This document shows, one piece after another, positions 1 to 7,586 of a stretch of 64,000 nucleotides of DNA. The stretch's first letter is position 1; each line of letters opens with the position of its first letter. The DNA comes from Streptomyces sp. L2 (lineage in GTDB: Bacteria; Actinomycetota; Actinomycetes; Streptomycetales; Streptomycetaceae): assembly GCF_004124325.1 (NCBI RefSeq), contig NZ_QBDT01000001.1:1860001-1924000 (forward strand), given 5' to 3'. The notes below the pieces were generated by a model, which did no database searches, was not told where the DNA came from, and saw nothing but the letters and a program-made list of their open reading frames with translations. Made by a program: the position numbers and the translations under genes.

Positions 1-882
1 GGCTACCACGGCCGTACGAACCTCACGATGGCGCTGACCGCGAAGAACATGCCGTACAAGCACGGCTTCGGTCCGTTCGCGCCCGAGGTGTACCGCGTCC
101 CGGTGGCCTACGGCTACCGCTGGCCGACCGGCCCGGAGAACGCGGGCCCCGAGGCCGCCCAGCAGGCCATCGACCAGATCACCAAGCAGGTCGGCCCGGA
201 CAACGTGGCCGCGATCATCATCGAGCCGGTGCTCGGTGAGGGCGGCTTCATCGAGCCGGCCAAGGGCTTCCTGCCCGCGATCCGTCAGTTCGCCGCCGAC
301 AACGGCATCGTGTTCGTCGCCGACGAGATCCAGTCCGGCTTCTGCCGCACCGGCCAGTGGTTCGCGTGCGAGGACGAGGGCATCGTCCCGGACCTGATCA
401 CCACGGCCAAGGGCATCGCCGGCGGTCTGCCGCTGGCCGCCGTGACCGGCCGCGCGGAGATCATGGACGCCGCGCACGCGGGCGGCCTGGGCGGCACGTA
501 CGGCGGCAACCCGGTGGCCTGCGCCGGTGCGCTCGGCGCCATCGAGACCATGAAGGAGCTGGACCTCAACGCCAAGGCGAAGAACATCGAGGCGGTCATG
601 AAGTCCCGCCTCGCCGCCATGGCCGAGAAGTTCGACGTGATCGGTGACGTCCGCGGCCGCGGCGCCATGATCGCGATCGAGCTGGTCAAGGACCGCGCCA
701 CCAAGGAGCCGAACCCGGAGGCGACCGCCGCGCTGGCCAAGGCCTGCCACGCCGAGGGCCTGCTGGTCCTGACCTGTGGCACCTACGGCAACGTGCTGCG
801 CTTCCTGCCCCCGCTGGTCATCGGCGAGGACCTGCTGAACGAGGGCCTCGACATCATCGAGCAGGCGTTCGCGCGCATCTGA
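1..882 (+). CDS. gabT: 4-aminobutyrate aminotransferase, 5'-truncated by window edge
   Basis: This is a class III, PLP-dependent aminotransferase that would move the amino group of GABA to 2-oxoglutarate, giving succinic semialdehyde. The frame is open from base 1, so the N-terminus lies outside the window; 293 codons are present. Seen: the GYHGRT segment at the left edge, IIIEPVLGEGG, the cofactor-binding DEIQSGFCRTG, and the Schiff-base lysine in TTAKGIAGG at about residue 137 of the fragment. The C-terminus is complete and ends in TGA. The two polyamine gene sets downstream in this window would produce GABA, which fits GabT closing the route. Substrate is inferred from family resemblance; a related omega-amino acid aminotransferase remains possible. 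Confidence 0.88.
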   Translation, partial: GYHGRTNLTMALTAKNMPYKHGFGPFAPEVYRVPVAYGYRWPTGPENAGPEAAQQAIDQITKQVGPDNVAAIIIEPVLGEGGFIEPAKGFLPAIRQFAADNGIVFVADEIQSGFCRTGQWFACEDEGIVPDLITTAKGIAGGLPLAAVTGRAEIMDAAHAGGLGGTYGGNPVACAGALGAIETMKELDLNAKAKNIEAVMKSRLAAMAEKFDVIGDVRGRGAMIAIELVKDRATKEPNPEATAALAKACHAEGLLVLTCGTYGNVLRFLPPLVIGEDLLNEGLDIIEQAFARI

Positions 883-1017
883 GCACCCTGTTCGCACCGC
901 TGAGGGACGCTGCGGCAGGCCGTGTGAAGAAGGTGTGCGAGGTGGATGGCGGGACGCGATTCCGTCTGCCCAAGCGCCACCGGCTGCCGTAGGTTCTTCT
1001 CAGTTGAGAGATACACC

Positions 1018-1041
1018 CCGCCCGCAGGGGACTGCGGGCGG
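1018..1041. terminator. perfect 10-bp stem-loop downstream of gabT
   Basis: CCGCCCGCAG and CTGCGGGCGG pair perfectly across a GGGA loop, 135 bases after the gabT stop. There is no T tract, which is usual for Streptomyces terminators. Confidence 0.55.
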
Positions 1042-1180
1042 CATCGGGCCGGGGCCTCCCCAGCTTCGACCTGGTCGTGCCCTCGCGCACACAACCGGGG
1101 CCTGACGGCTCCGGGATCTCCTCACCGATCGGACGGTCGCCGCCCCAAACCCCCCGGGGCGCGCGACGTTCCGATCCGGA

Positions 1181-1220
1181 CGGCCGCCCCGGAACGACCC
1201 CCCCTGTTCCGGGGCGGCCG
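1181..1220. terminator. perfect 15-bp stem, 10-base loop
   Basis: CGGCCGCCCCGGAAC pairs perfectly with GTTCCGGGGCGGCCG across the loop gaccccccct. It lies between the gabT terminator candidate and the PAP2 gene, 65 bases before the PAP2 start. The rest of 883-1284 shows no gene. It could be a second terminator or a leader structure for the PAP2 gene. Confidence 0.5.
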
Positions 1221-1284
1221 ACCTCCTTCCCCTCCCGGCCGGCCGTACGGCCTCCTTCTCCGCCGGACCTGCGAAGCTGGGCGG

Positions 1285-2070
1285 GTGCCGACCTCAGCCC
1301 GCCGCCCGTACGCCGTCCTTCTCGCCCTCCTGGGCGTCCCGGCGCTCCTCTTCGCCCTGATCACCTGGCAGGTCCTCACGCACGGCCCGCTGCTGCGCCC
1401 GGACGCGCGGCTGAGCCGGGCCCTGGTCCATCCCGACGGCTTCGCCGAGGTGCTCTCCGACCTCGGCGATGTGCAGGTCGCGGTGCCGGTGCTGCTGCTG
1501 GCCGCCGGCTACGCAGCCTGGCGGGGCCGTGCCAGTGGTACGGACCTGTGGTGGCTGCCGCCGGTGGCCGCCGTCGCCCTGATGGCGCTGCTCCCTGCGA
1601 TCGTCGTCCCGCTGAAGGACTGGACCGCCCGGCCGGGCACGCCGGTGGTGCCGCCGGGGACCGGCTACTTCCCGTCCGGTCATACGGCGACGGCGGCGAT
1701 CGCGTACGGCTCCGCGACCCTGCTGCTCCTCCCCCTGCTCCGCTCCCCCGCCGCACGCCGGACGGCCGTCGGGATCTGCGCGGCCCTCGTGCTCGGGGTG
1801 TCGTACGGGCTGGTCCGGCACGGGTACCACTGGCCGCTGGACGTGGTGGCCAGCTGGTGCCTGTGCACCGTGCTGCTGGCCACCCTGTCCCTGCTGTCGA
1901 GCCGGCGCCTCAGCCGAAGTACGCGTCGAAGTTCTTCTCGAACTCCCAGTTCGAGTAGCGGTCCCAGTTCACCGACCAGGTCATCAGACCGCGCAGCGTG
2001 GGCCAGGTCCCGTGGGTCGCGTACGAGCCGCAGTTCGTCTTCTTCGTCAGGCAGTCCAGGGTCTTGGTGA
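1285..2070 (+). CDS. PAP2-family membrane phosphatase
   Basis: This is an integral-membrane phosphatase of the PAP2 (phosphatidic acid phosphatase type 2) family, likely acting on a lipid phosphate or pyrophosphate at the membrane. Seen: several hydrophobic segments, the first signature KDWTARP, the second signature FPSGHTA, and a third signature R-HGY-HWPLD with the catalytic His and the supporting Asp. The third motif is shorter between Arg and His than the textbook spacing. The GTG at 1285 directly precedes the first hydrophobic helix; the frame stays open further upstream but that sequence looks non-coding. The frame runs 161 bases past the end of the convergent chitinase gene, adding a Ser/Arg-rich tail that is probably functionally unimportant. 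Substrate is not predictable. Confidence 0.75.
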   Translation: MPTSARRPYAVLLALLGVPALLFALITWQVLTHGPLLRPDARLSRALVHPDGFAEVLSDLGDVQVAVPVLLLAAGYAAWRGRASGTDLWWLPPVAAVALMALLPAIVVPLKDWTARPGTPVVPPGTGYFPSGHTATAAIAYGSATLLLLPLLRSPAARRTAVGICAALVLGVSYGLVRHGYHWPLDVVASWCLCTVLLATLSLLSSRRLSRSTRRSSSRTPSSSSGPSSPTRSSDRAAWARSRGSRTSRSSSSSSGSPGSW

Positions 2071-3718
2071 CCTCCGCCGGGGAGACGTAGCCGTTGCCCG
2101 CGTTGGTGGAGGCCGGCATGCCGATGGCGACCTGGTCGGGGCGCAGCGGCGGGAAGACGTTGTTCTGGTCGCCGGCCACCGGGAAGCCGGTGAGCAGCAT
2201 GTCGGTCATGGCGATGTGGAAGTCGGCGCCGCCCATGGAGTGGTACTGATTGTCCAGGCCCATGATCGGGCCGGAGTTGTAGTCCTGGACGTGCAGCAGG
2301 GTGAGGTCGTCACGCAGGGCGTAGATGACCGGGAGGTAGGCCCCGCAGCGCGGGTCCTGGCCGCCCCACTTGCCGGTGCCGTAGAACTGGTAGCCGTTCT
2401 GCACGAAGAACGTCTCGGGGGCCATGGTGAGGACGAATCCCGAGCCGTACTTGGCCTTCAGGGTCTTCAGGGCCGAGATCAGGTTGACGATCACTGGCGT
2501 GGTGGGGTGCTTGAAGTCGGTGTCGTCGGTGTTCAGGGACAACGAGTGGCCCTCGAAGTCGACGTCGAGGCCGTCGAGGCCGTATTGGTCGATGATCTTC
2601 GAGACGGAGGAGACGAAGGTGTCGCGGGCGGCGGTCGTGGTCAGCTGGACCTGGCCGTTCTGGCCGCCGATGGAGATCAGCACCTTCTTGCCGGCGGCCT
2701 GCTTGGCCTTGATGGCGGCCTTGAAGTCGGCGTCGCTCTCCACGTTCGGGCACTCGGTGACCGGGCAGCGGTTGAACCGTATGTCACCGGAGGTCGGGGA
2801 GGTCGGCTCGCCGAAGGCCAGGTCGATGACGTCCCAGCTGTCGGGCACGTCGGCCATGCGGGTGTAGCCGGAGCCGTTGGCGAAGCTGGAGTGGAGGTAG
2901 CCGACGAGGGCGTGGGTGGGCAGGCCGGTCGAGCCGCCGCCGTCTCCGCCCCCGCCGCCGGAGGTGGTCGTGGCGGTCACGGCGGCCGACTTCGCGGACT
3001 CGCCGGCGTCGTCGCTCGCGGTGACCTGGAAGCTGTACGCCGTCGAGGCGGTAAGTCCGCCGATGGTCGCCGAGGTGCCGGTCACGGTCTGCGCCTTGGT
3101 CCCGTCGCGGTAGACGGTGTAGCCGGTGGCGCCGGGCACCGACGACCAGGACAGCGCGACGGAGGAGGCGGTGACCGAGGACGCGGTCAGTCCGGTCGGC
3201 GCGGCGGGCGCCTGTTGGGTGCCGCCGCCGGGGCCGGTCAGGGTGATGTCGTCGGCGTAGTAGGCGCCGGTGCCGTACCAGCCGTGGGTGTAGATGGTGA
3301 CCTTGGTGGTGGAGGGGCCGGTCCGGAAGGTCGTGGTGAGGTGTTGCCAGTCGGGGGCGGACTGGGTCCAGGTGGAGACGTCGGTGGTGCCGGTGCCGCT
3401 CGCGCCCAGGTAGACGTAGGAGCCGCGGACGTACCCGGACAGCGTGTACGGCGAGTCGGGCTGGACGGTCACGGTCTGCGCGCACTGGGCGTTGTCGCTG
3501 CCGGCCGGGGTCGCCTGCAGCGCGGCGCTGCCGCTGTGCACGGGTGAGGTGACGGTCGTACCGGCGGAGCAGGTCCAGCCGGTCAGGCCGGACTCGAAGC
3601 CGCCGTTCTTCGCGAGATCGGCGTCGGCCGCACGGGCGGCCGACGAGAGCGCGGTGATGCCGGACACGGCGAGTGCCGTGGCCGCGAGGAAGGTGACCAA
3701 GGGTCTGGTGCGATCCAC
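1910..3718 (-). CDS. secreted multidomain GH18 chitinase
   Basis: This is an extracellular chitinase of 602 residues, hydrolysing beta-1,4 N-acetylglucosamine links with retention. Domains in order: signal peptide (about 1-30, ending near ARA), a beta-sandwich carbohydrate-binding module beginning NGGFESGLTGW (about 35-165), a fibronectin III domain (about 172-255), a Gly/Ser/Asp-rich linker, and a GH18 barrel (about 267-602). The GH18 signature DGLDVDFE contains the catalytic Glu. The start is GTG with a GGAGG ribosome site five bases upstream. A promoter with an internal palindrome lies just upstream. Domain order matches the small GH18 chitinases of Streptomyces (possibly the chiB type). 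The 3' end overlaps the convergent PAP2 reading frame. Confidence 0.93.
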   Translation of the reverse strand: MDRTRPLVTFLAATALAVSGITALSSAARAADADLAKNGGFESGLTGWTCSAGTTVTSPVHSGSAALQATPAGSDNAQCAQTVTVQPDSPYTLSGYVRGSYVYLGASGTGTTDVSTWTQSAPDWQHLTTTFRTGPSTTKVTIYTHGWYGTGAYYADDITLTGPGGGTQQAPAAPTGLTASSVTASSVALSWSSVPGATGYTVYRDGTKAQTVTGTSATIGGLTASTAYSFQVTASDDAGESAKSAAVTATTTSGGGGGDGGGSTGLPTHALVGYLHSSFANGSGYTRMADVPDSWDVIDLAFGEPTSPTSGDIRFNRCPVTECPNVESDADFKAAIKAKQAAGKKVLISIGGQNGQVQLTTTAARDTFVSSVSKIIDQYGLDGLDVDFEGHSLSLNTDDTDFKHPTTPVIVNLISALKTLKAKYGSGFVLTMAPETFFVQNGYQFYGTGKWGGQDPRCGAYLPVIYALRDDLTLLHVQDYNSGPIMGLDNQYHSMGGADFHIAMTDMLLTGFPVAGDQNNVFPPLRPDQVAIGMPASTNAGNGYVSPAEVTKTLDCLTKKTNCGSYATHGTWPTLRGLMTWSVNWDRYSNWEFEKNFDAYFG

Positions 3719-3762
3719 AGGTGCCTCCGGGCAAGGGGGAGTTGGAGGAGCGGAGCGCCCTC

Positions 3763-3791
3763 AATTTGGTCCAGACCAATCCTCGTGTCAA
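3763..3791 (-). promoter_or_regulatory. chitinase promoter with DasR-like operator in the spacer
   Basis: Read on the minus strand there is a -35 TTGACA (3791-3786), a 17-base spacer, and a -10-like CAAATT (3768-3763). The spacer and -10 carry the perfect 14-base palindrome TTGGTCCAGACCAA (3766-3779). Streptomyces chitinase promoters are known for TGGTCCAGACC repeats, and DasR binds very similar TGGTCTAGACCA sites. The assignment to DasR is inference from that similarity. Confidence 0.75.
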
Positions 3792-3803
3792 GGTGTCCCG
3801 GCG

Positions 3804-4262
3804 TTACCCGTGCTGATCGCGGTCACTTGCCAGCCGTGCCGCCGCCTCGTGCATCGCCAGTTCCAGCAGCGCCGGATCGGTGAGCGTGCCCGAGCCGTCG
3901 GGCGGCACGAGCCAGCGCACCCCCCGGGTGGCCCGGCCGGGATACGGCACCACGATCCAGGTGCCGGACCCGGCGGTGCGGATGCCGGTGCCGAGCCAGC
4001 GGGCGGCGGTGCCCGGCGGCACGAAGAAACCGACCCGGTTGTCCCCGAAGTCGACGAGCACCGGGCCCGGTTGGTCGAGGACCCGGGTGAGCACGTCGAG
4101 GGTGGGATAGCCGAGGTCGCCCGGCAGGATCAGCACGTCCCAGGACCGGCCGGCCGGGAGCAGCGCGACCCCCAAAGGGTTGCGCTCCCATTCCCAGCGG
4201 CAGGCGACGGGATCCGGTGCGACCGACACCAGCCATTCGACGGCGGTCTTCGCCCCTGTCAT
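3804..4262 (-). CDS. small degenerate Prim-pol-like protein
   Basis: This protein of 152 residues has no assigned function. The start ATG has a strong GGGAGG ribosome site. It sits at the downstream end of the polyamine uptake/oxidation operon, after a stem-loop. By eye it aligns with the protein encoded at 61831-62496. LLPAGRSWDVL matches MLPVGRAFDVI. A GPV..GD-R.GFFVPPGTA stretch matches GPV..PDGRAHFLVAPGAA. VRWLVPP matches VRWLRPP. That relative resembles the N-terminal half of actinobacterial bifunctional DNA primase/polymerase domains, but the acidic catalytic pair and the conserved His are absent here. I infer a non-catalytic relative; a role in the polyamine pathway is only suggested by position. 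Confidence 0.6.
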   Translation of the reverse strand: MTGAKTAVEWLVSVAPDPVACRWEWERNPLGVALLPAGRSWDVLILPGDLGYPTLDVLTRVLDQPGPVLVDFGDNRVGFFVPPGTAARWLGTGIRTAGSGTWIVVPYPGRATRGVRWLVPPDGSGTLTDPALLELAMHEAAARLASDRDQHG

Positions 4263-4333
4263 CAGTGGACCTCCCTCTTCGTCGTGGACGCGGGCGCGTC
4301 ACGAGGGAGAGGGAGGTCCGGGGGCGGCATTAC

Positions 4334-4366
4334 GCGGGTTCCGGCCACTCCTTGGAGTGAACCCGC
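4334..4366 (-). terminator. stem-loop after the FAD oxidoreductase gene
   Basis: GCGGGTT (4334-4340) pairs with AACCCGC (4360-4366), with an inner ACTCC/GGAGT helix. It lies 17 bases beyond the stop of the minus-strand oxidoreductase gene, so it probably ends or attenuates the polyamine operon before the small Prim-pol-like gene. Confidence 0.5.
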
Positions 4367-4382
4367 TCACACGCGGGGACCG

Positions 4383-5813
4383 TCAGCTGTCGAAGCCGAG
4401 CCCCAGCCGGTCCATGGTCCGCAGCCAGAGGTTGCGCCGCCCGTCGTGGGCGTCCGCGCGGGCCAGGGACCACTTGGTGAGGGCGATCCCGGTCCAGGCG
4501 AACGGCTCGGGCGGGAAGGGCAGCGGCTTCCTGCGGACCATCTCCAGCGCGGTCCGCTCGGTGCGCTCCCCGTCCAGCAGGTCCAGCATCACGTCGGCGC
4601 CGAACCGGGTGGCGCCCACGCCGAGGCCGGTGTAGCCGGCCGCGTACGCCACCCGGCCCTGGTGGGCGGTGCCGAAGAACGCCGAGAAGCGGGAGCAGGT
4701 GTCGATCGCCCCGCCCCAGGCGTGGGTGAAGCGGACGCCCTCCAGCTGCGGGAAGCAGGTGAAGAAGTGCCCCGCCAGCTTGGCATAGGTCTCCGGGCGG
4801 TCGTCGTACTCGGCGCGCACCCGGCCGCCGTAGTGGTGGACGGCGTCGTAGCCGCCCCACAGGATCCGGTTGTCGGCGGACAGCCGGAAGTAGTGGAACT
4901 GGTTGGCCGAGTCGCCGAGTCCCTGGCGGTTCTTCCAGCCGACGCCGGCCAGCTGTCCGGCGCTGAGGGGCTCGGTCATCAGCGCGTAGTCGTAGACCGG
5001 GACGGTGTACGAGCGCACGCGCCGGATCAGGTTCGGGAAGATGTTCGTCCCGAGCGCGACGCGGCGGGCGCGCACGGAGCCGTACGGCGTGCGTACGGCC
5101 ATCCCGGCACCGTAGCTCTTCAAGTCCAGGGCGGGCGTGTGCTCGTACACGCGCACCCCGAGGTCCAGGCAGGCCCGCTTCAGGCCCCAGGCGAGCTTGG
5201 CCGGGTGCAGCATGGCCACGCCCCGGCGGTCCCACAGGCCGGCCTGGAAGGTGGGCGAGTCGACCTGCTCGCGCACGGCGTCGGCGTCCAGGAACTCGAC
5301 ACCGTCGGCGAGACCCTTGTCCTGAAGTTCCCGGTGCCAGTCGCGCAGTTCGGCCGCCTGGTACGGCTCGGTGGCGACGTCGATCTCGCCGGTGCGCTCG
5401 AAGTCGCAGTCGATGCCGTGCCGGGCGACGGCCGCCTCGATCTCGTCCAGGTTGCGCCGGCCCAGCTTCTCCAGGGTGTGGATCTCGTCGGGCCAGCGGG
5501 CCAGGCCGTTGGCCAGGCCGTGGGTGAGGGAGGCGGCGCAGAAGCCGCCGTTGCGGCCGGAGGCGGCCCAGCCCACCTCACGGCCCTCCAGCAGGACCAC
5601 GTCCCGCCCGGGATCGCGCTCCTTGGCGTTCAGCGCGGTCCACAGTCCGCTGTAGCCGCCGCCGACGACCAGCAGGTCGCAGGTCTCGGCGCCGGTGAGG
5701 GCCGGCTCCGGGCGGGGGCGGCCGGGGTCGTCCAGCCAGTACGGGACCGGCTGGGCCTCGGACAGCGCGGCGATCGGGGTGTCTGTGCCACGACTCATGG
5801 CGCTCGGGGCCAT
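4383..5813 (-). CDS. FAD-dependent amine oxidoreductase (DAO family, PuuB-like)
   Basis: This flavoprotein has 476 residues and belongs to the glycine/D-amino acid oxidase superfamily. The N-terminal dinucleotide-binding motif VVGGGYSGLWTAL is followed by the acidic end of beta-2 (VVLLE) at about residue 70. A later HAWGGAID and GYTGLGVGATRFGADVMLDLL stretch is typical of gamma-glutamylputrescine oxidase-like members. It is the gene after potC in a tight operon with polyamine transport and an aldehyde dehydrogenase. The likely reaction is therefore oxidative deamination of putrescine or gamma-glutamylputrescine to the aminoaldehyde. The ATG at 5813 has a GGGAG ribosome site; a second in-frame ATG five codons later is possible. 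No in-window gamma-glutamylputrescine synthetase was seen, so the free or glutamylated form cannot be decided. Confidence 0.85.
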   Translation of the reverse strand: MAPSAMSRGTDTPIAALSEAQPVPYWLDDPGRPRPEPALTGAETCDLLVVGGGYSGLWTALNAKERDPGRDVVLLEGREVGWAASGRNGGFCAASLTHGLANGLARWPDEIHTLEKLGRRNLDEIEAAVARHGIDCDFERTGEIDVATEPYQAAELRDWHRELQDKGLADGVEFLDADAVREQVDSPTFQAGLWDRRGVAMLHPAKLAWGLKRACLDLGVRVYEHTPALDLKSYGAGMAVRTPYGSVRARRVALGTNIFPNLIRRVRSYTVPVYDYALMTEPLSAGQLAGVGWKNRQGLGDSANQFHYFRLSADNRILWGGYDAVHHYGGRVRAEYDDRPETYAKLAGHFFTCFPQLEGVRFTHAWGGAIDTCSRFSAFFGTAHQGRVAYAAGYTGLGVGATRFGADVMLDLLDGERTERTALEMVRRKPLPFPPEPFAWTGIALTKWSLARADAHDGRRNLWLRTMDRLGLGFDS

Positions 5814-5856
5814 GATTTCAACTCCCTACGAAGGGTGTGCGAGCAGGACGAAGGCG

Positions 5857-6657
5857 TTACGCCTTCTGCCGGTTGCGGCGGCTGGTGACGAGCATCGACG
5901 TCAGCACGAACAGGACGGCGACGAGGAACATGGCCGTACCGATGACGTTGATCTGGACGGGTGTGCCGCGCTGCGCCGAACCCCACACGAACATGGGGAA
6001 GGTGACGGTCGAGCCGGCGTTGAAGTTGGTGATGATGAAGTCGTCGAAGGAGAGCGCGAAGGACAGCAGCGCGCCCGCGGCGATGCCGGGTGCCGCGATG
6101 GGCAGGGTGACCCGCAGGAAGGTCTGCGCCGGACCGGCGTAGAGGTCGCGTGCGGCCTCCTCCAGGCGGGGGTCCATCGACATCACGCGCGCCTTGACGG
6201 CGGTGACGACGAAGCTGAGGCAGAACATGATGTGGGCGATCAGGATCGTCCAGAAGCCGAGCTGCGCGCCCATGTTGAGGAACAGGGTGAGCAGCGAGGC
6301 GGCCATGACGACCTCGGGCATCGCCATCGGCAGGAAGATCAGCGAGTTGATGGCGCCCCGCGCGCGGAACCGGTACCGGACCAGCGCGAAGGCGATCATC
6401 GTGCCGAGTACGGTGGCGCCGATGGTGGCCCACACGGCGATCTGCAGGCTGATGGAGAGCGAGCCGCACAGTCCCGCGACGCCGCACGGGTCCTGCCAGG
6501 CGTCCGTGGAGAAGTGCTGCCAGTCGTAGTTGAACCGCCCCTTCGGCTTGTTGAAGGAGAACACGGTGACGACGACGTTGGGCAGCAGCAGGTAGGCGAG
6601 CGTCAGGAGTCCCGCGATGACGACGAGACGGCGCTTGAGCCAGGTGACGACGGGCAT
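5857..6657 (-). CDS. potC: polyamine ABC transporter permease PotC
   Basis: This inner-membrane permease has 266 residues and belongs to the spermidine/putrescine ABC importer. Six hydrophobic segments are visible. The cytoplasmic EAA-type loop (EEAARDLYAGPAQTF..VTLPIAAPGI) contacts the ATPase. The sequence SFNKPKGRFNYDW near the N-terminus is typical of PotC. Its ATG overlaps the potB stop as ATGA, indicating translational coupling. It works as a heterodimer with PotB, with PotA supplying energy and PotD delivering substrate. Confidence 0.92.
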   Translation of the reverse strand: MPVVTWLKRRLVVIAGLLTLAYLLLPNVVVTVFSFNKPKGRFNYDWQHFSTDAWQDPCGVAGLCGSLSISLQIAVWATIGATVLGTMIAFALVRYRFRARGAINSLIFLPMAMPEVVMAASLLTLFLNMGAQLGFWTILIAHIMFCLSFVVTAVKARVMSMDPRLEEAARDLYAGPAQTFLRVTLPIAAPGIAAGALLSFALSFDDFIITNFNAGSTVTFPMFVWGSAQRGTPVQINVIGTAMFLVAVLFVLTSMLVTSRRNRQKA

Positions 6658-7586
6658 CAGACCAGGTCCTCCGTCCCTGACCGGCGGATGTAGACCGTGA
6701 CCATGAGCAGGATCGCGGCCATGAGGATGAAGGAGAGCGCGGCGGCCGTCGGATAGTCGAGGATCCGCAGGAACTGGGTCTGGATGACGTTGCCGATCAT
6801 CCGGGTGTCGGTGGAGCCGAGGAGTTCGGCGTTGACGTAGTCACCGGCCGCCGGGATGAAGGTGAGCAGCGTGCCGGAGACCACGCCGGGCATCGACAGC
6901 GGGAAGGTCACCTTGCGGAACGTGGTCCACGGCTTGGCGTACAGGTCGCCGGCCGCCTCGTGCAGCCGCCCGTCGATCCGTTCCAGCGAGGTGTAGAGCG
7001 GAAGGATCATGAACGGCAGGAAGTTGTACGTCAGTCCGCACACCACGGCGAGTGGTGTGGCGAGGACGCGGTCGCCGGCCGTCCAGCCGAGCCAGTTGGT
7101 GAGGTCCAGGATGTGCAGCGAGTTCAGGGTGTGCACGACCGGGCTGTTGTCGGCGAGGATCGTCTTCCAGGCGAGCGTGCGGATCAGGAAGCTGGTGAAG
7201 AACGGCGCGATCACCAGGATCATGATCAGGTTGCGCCAGCGGCCCGCGCGGAAGGCGATCAGGTACGCCAGCGGGTAGCCGAGCAGCAGGCACAGCACGG
7301 TCGCGGAGGCCGCGTAGAGCACGGACCGCAGGAACTGCGGCCAGTACTCGGCGAGGGCGTCCCAGTACGTGACGAAGTGCCAGGTGATCTTGTAGCCGTC
7401 CTCCAGGGAGCCCTGCTGCACGGAGGTGGACGCCTGGTAGATCATCGGGAGCGCGAAGAAGACGACCAGCCAGAGGATGCCGGGCAGCAGCAGCCAGTAC
7501 GGCGTGAACCGGCCGCGTCTGCGCGGCGGCTTGCTCTCGGTCTCGGTGGGCGCGAGGGGCGGCGGCGCCTCGGTGAGGGTCGACAT
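6657..7586 (-). CDS. potB: polyamine ABC transporter permease PotB
   Basis: This inner-membrane permease has 309 residues and is the partner of PotC. A cytoplasmic N-terminal basic stretch (PPRRRGRFTPYW) precedes six predicted membrane helices. The EAA loop reads HEAAGDLYAKPWTTFRKVTFPL. The start ATG overlaps the potA stop by one base pair set (ATGA), and the stop overlaps the potC start the same way. The operon is therefore tightly coupled. Substrate is inferred from PotD and the neighbouring catabolic enzymes. Confidence 0.92.
   Translation of the reverse strand: MSTLTEAPPPLAPTETESKPPRRRGRFTPYWLLLPGILWLVVFFALPMIYQASTSVQQGSLEDGYKITWHFVTYWDALAEYWPQFLRSVLYAASATVLCLLLGYPLAYLIAFRAGRWRNLIMILVIAPFFTSFLIRTLAWKTILADNSPVVHTLNSLHILDLTNWLGWTAGDRVLATPLAVVCGLTYNFLPFMILPLYTSLERIDGRLHEAAGDLYAKPWTTFRKVTFPLSMPGVVSGTLLTFIPAAGDYVNAELLGSTDTRMIGNVIQTQFLRILDYPTAAALSFILMAAILLMVTVYIRRSGTEDLV

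Noticed and set aside
3444..5888. An 814-residue plus-strand open frame opposite the chitinase, Prim-pol-like and oxidoreductase genes
   Set aside because: It is Val/Gly/Arg-rich with no domain, and it mirrors real minus-strand genes. GC-rich codon bias opens the antisense frame.
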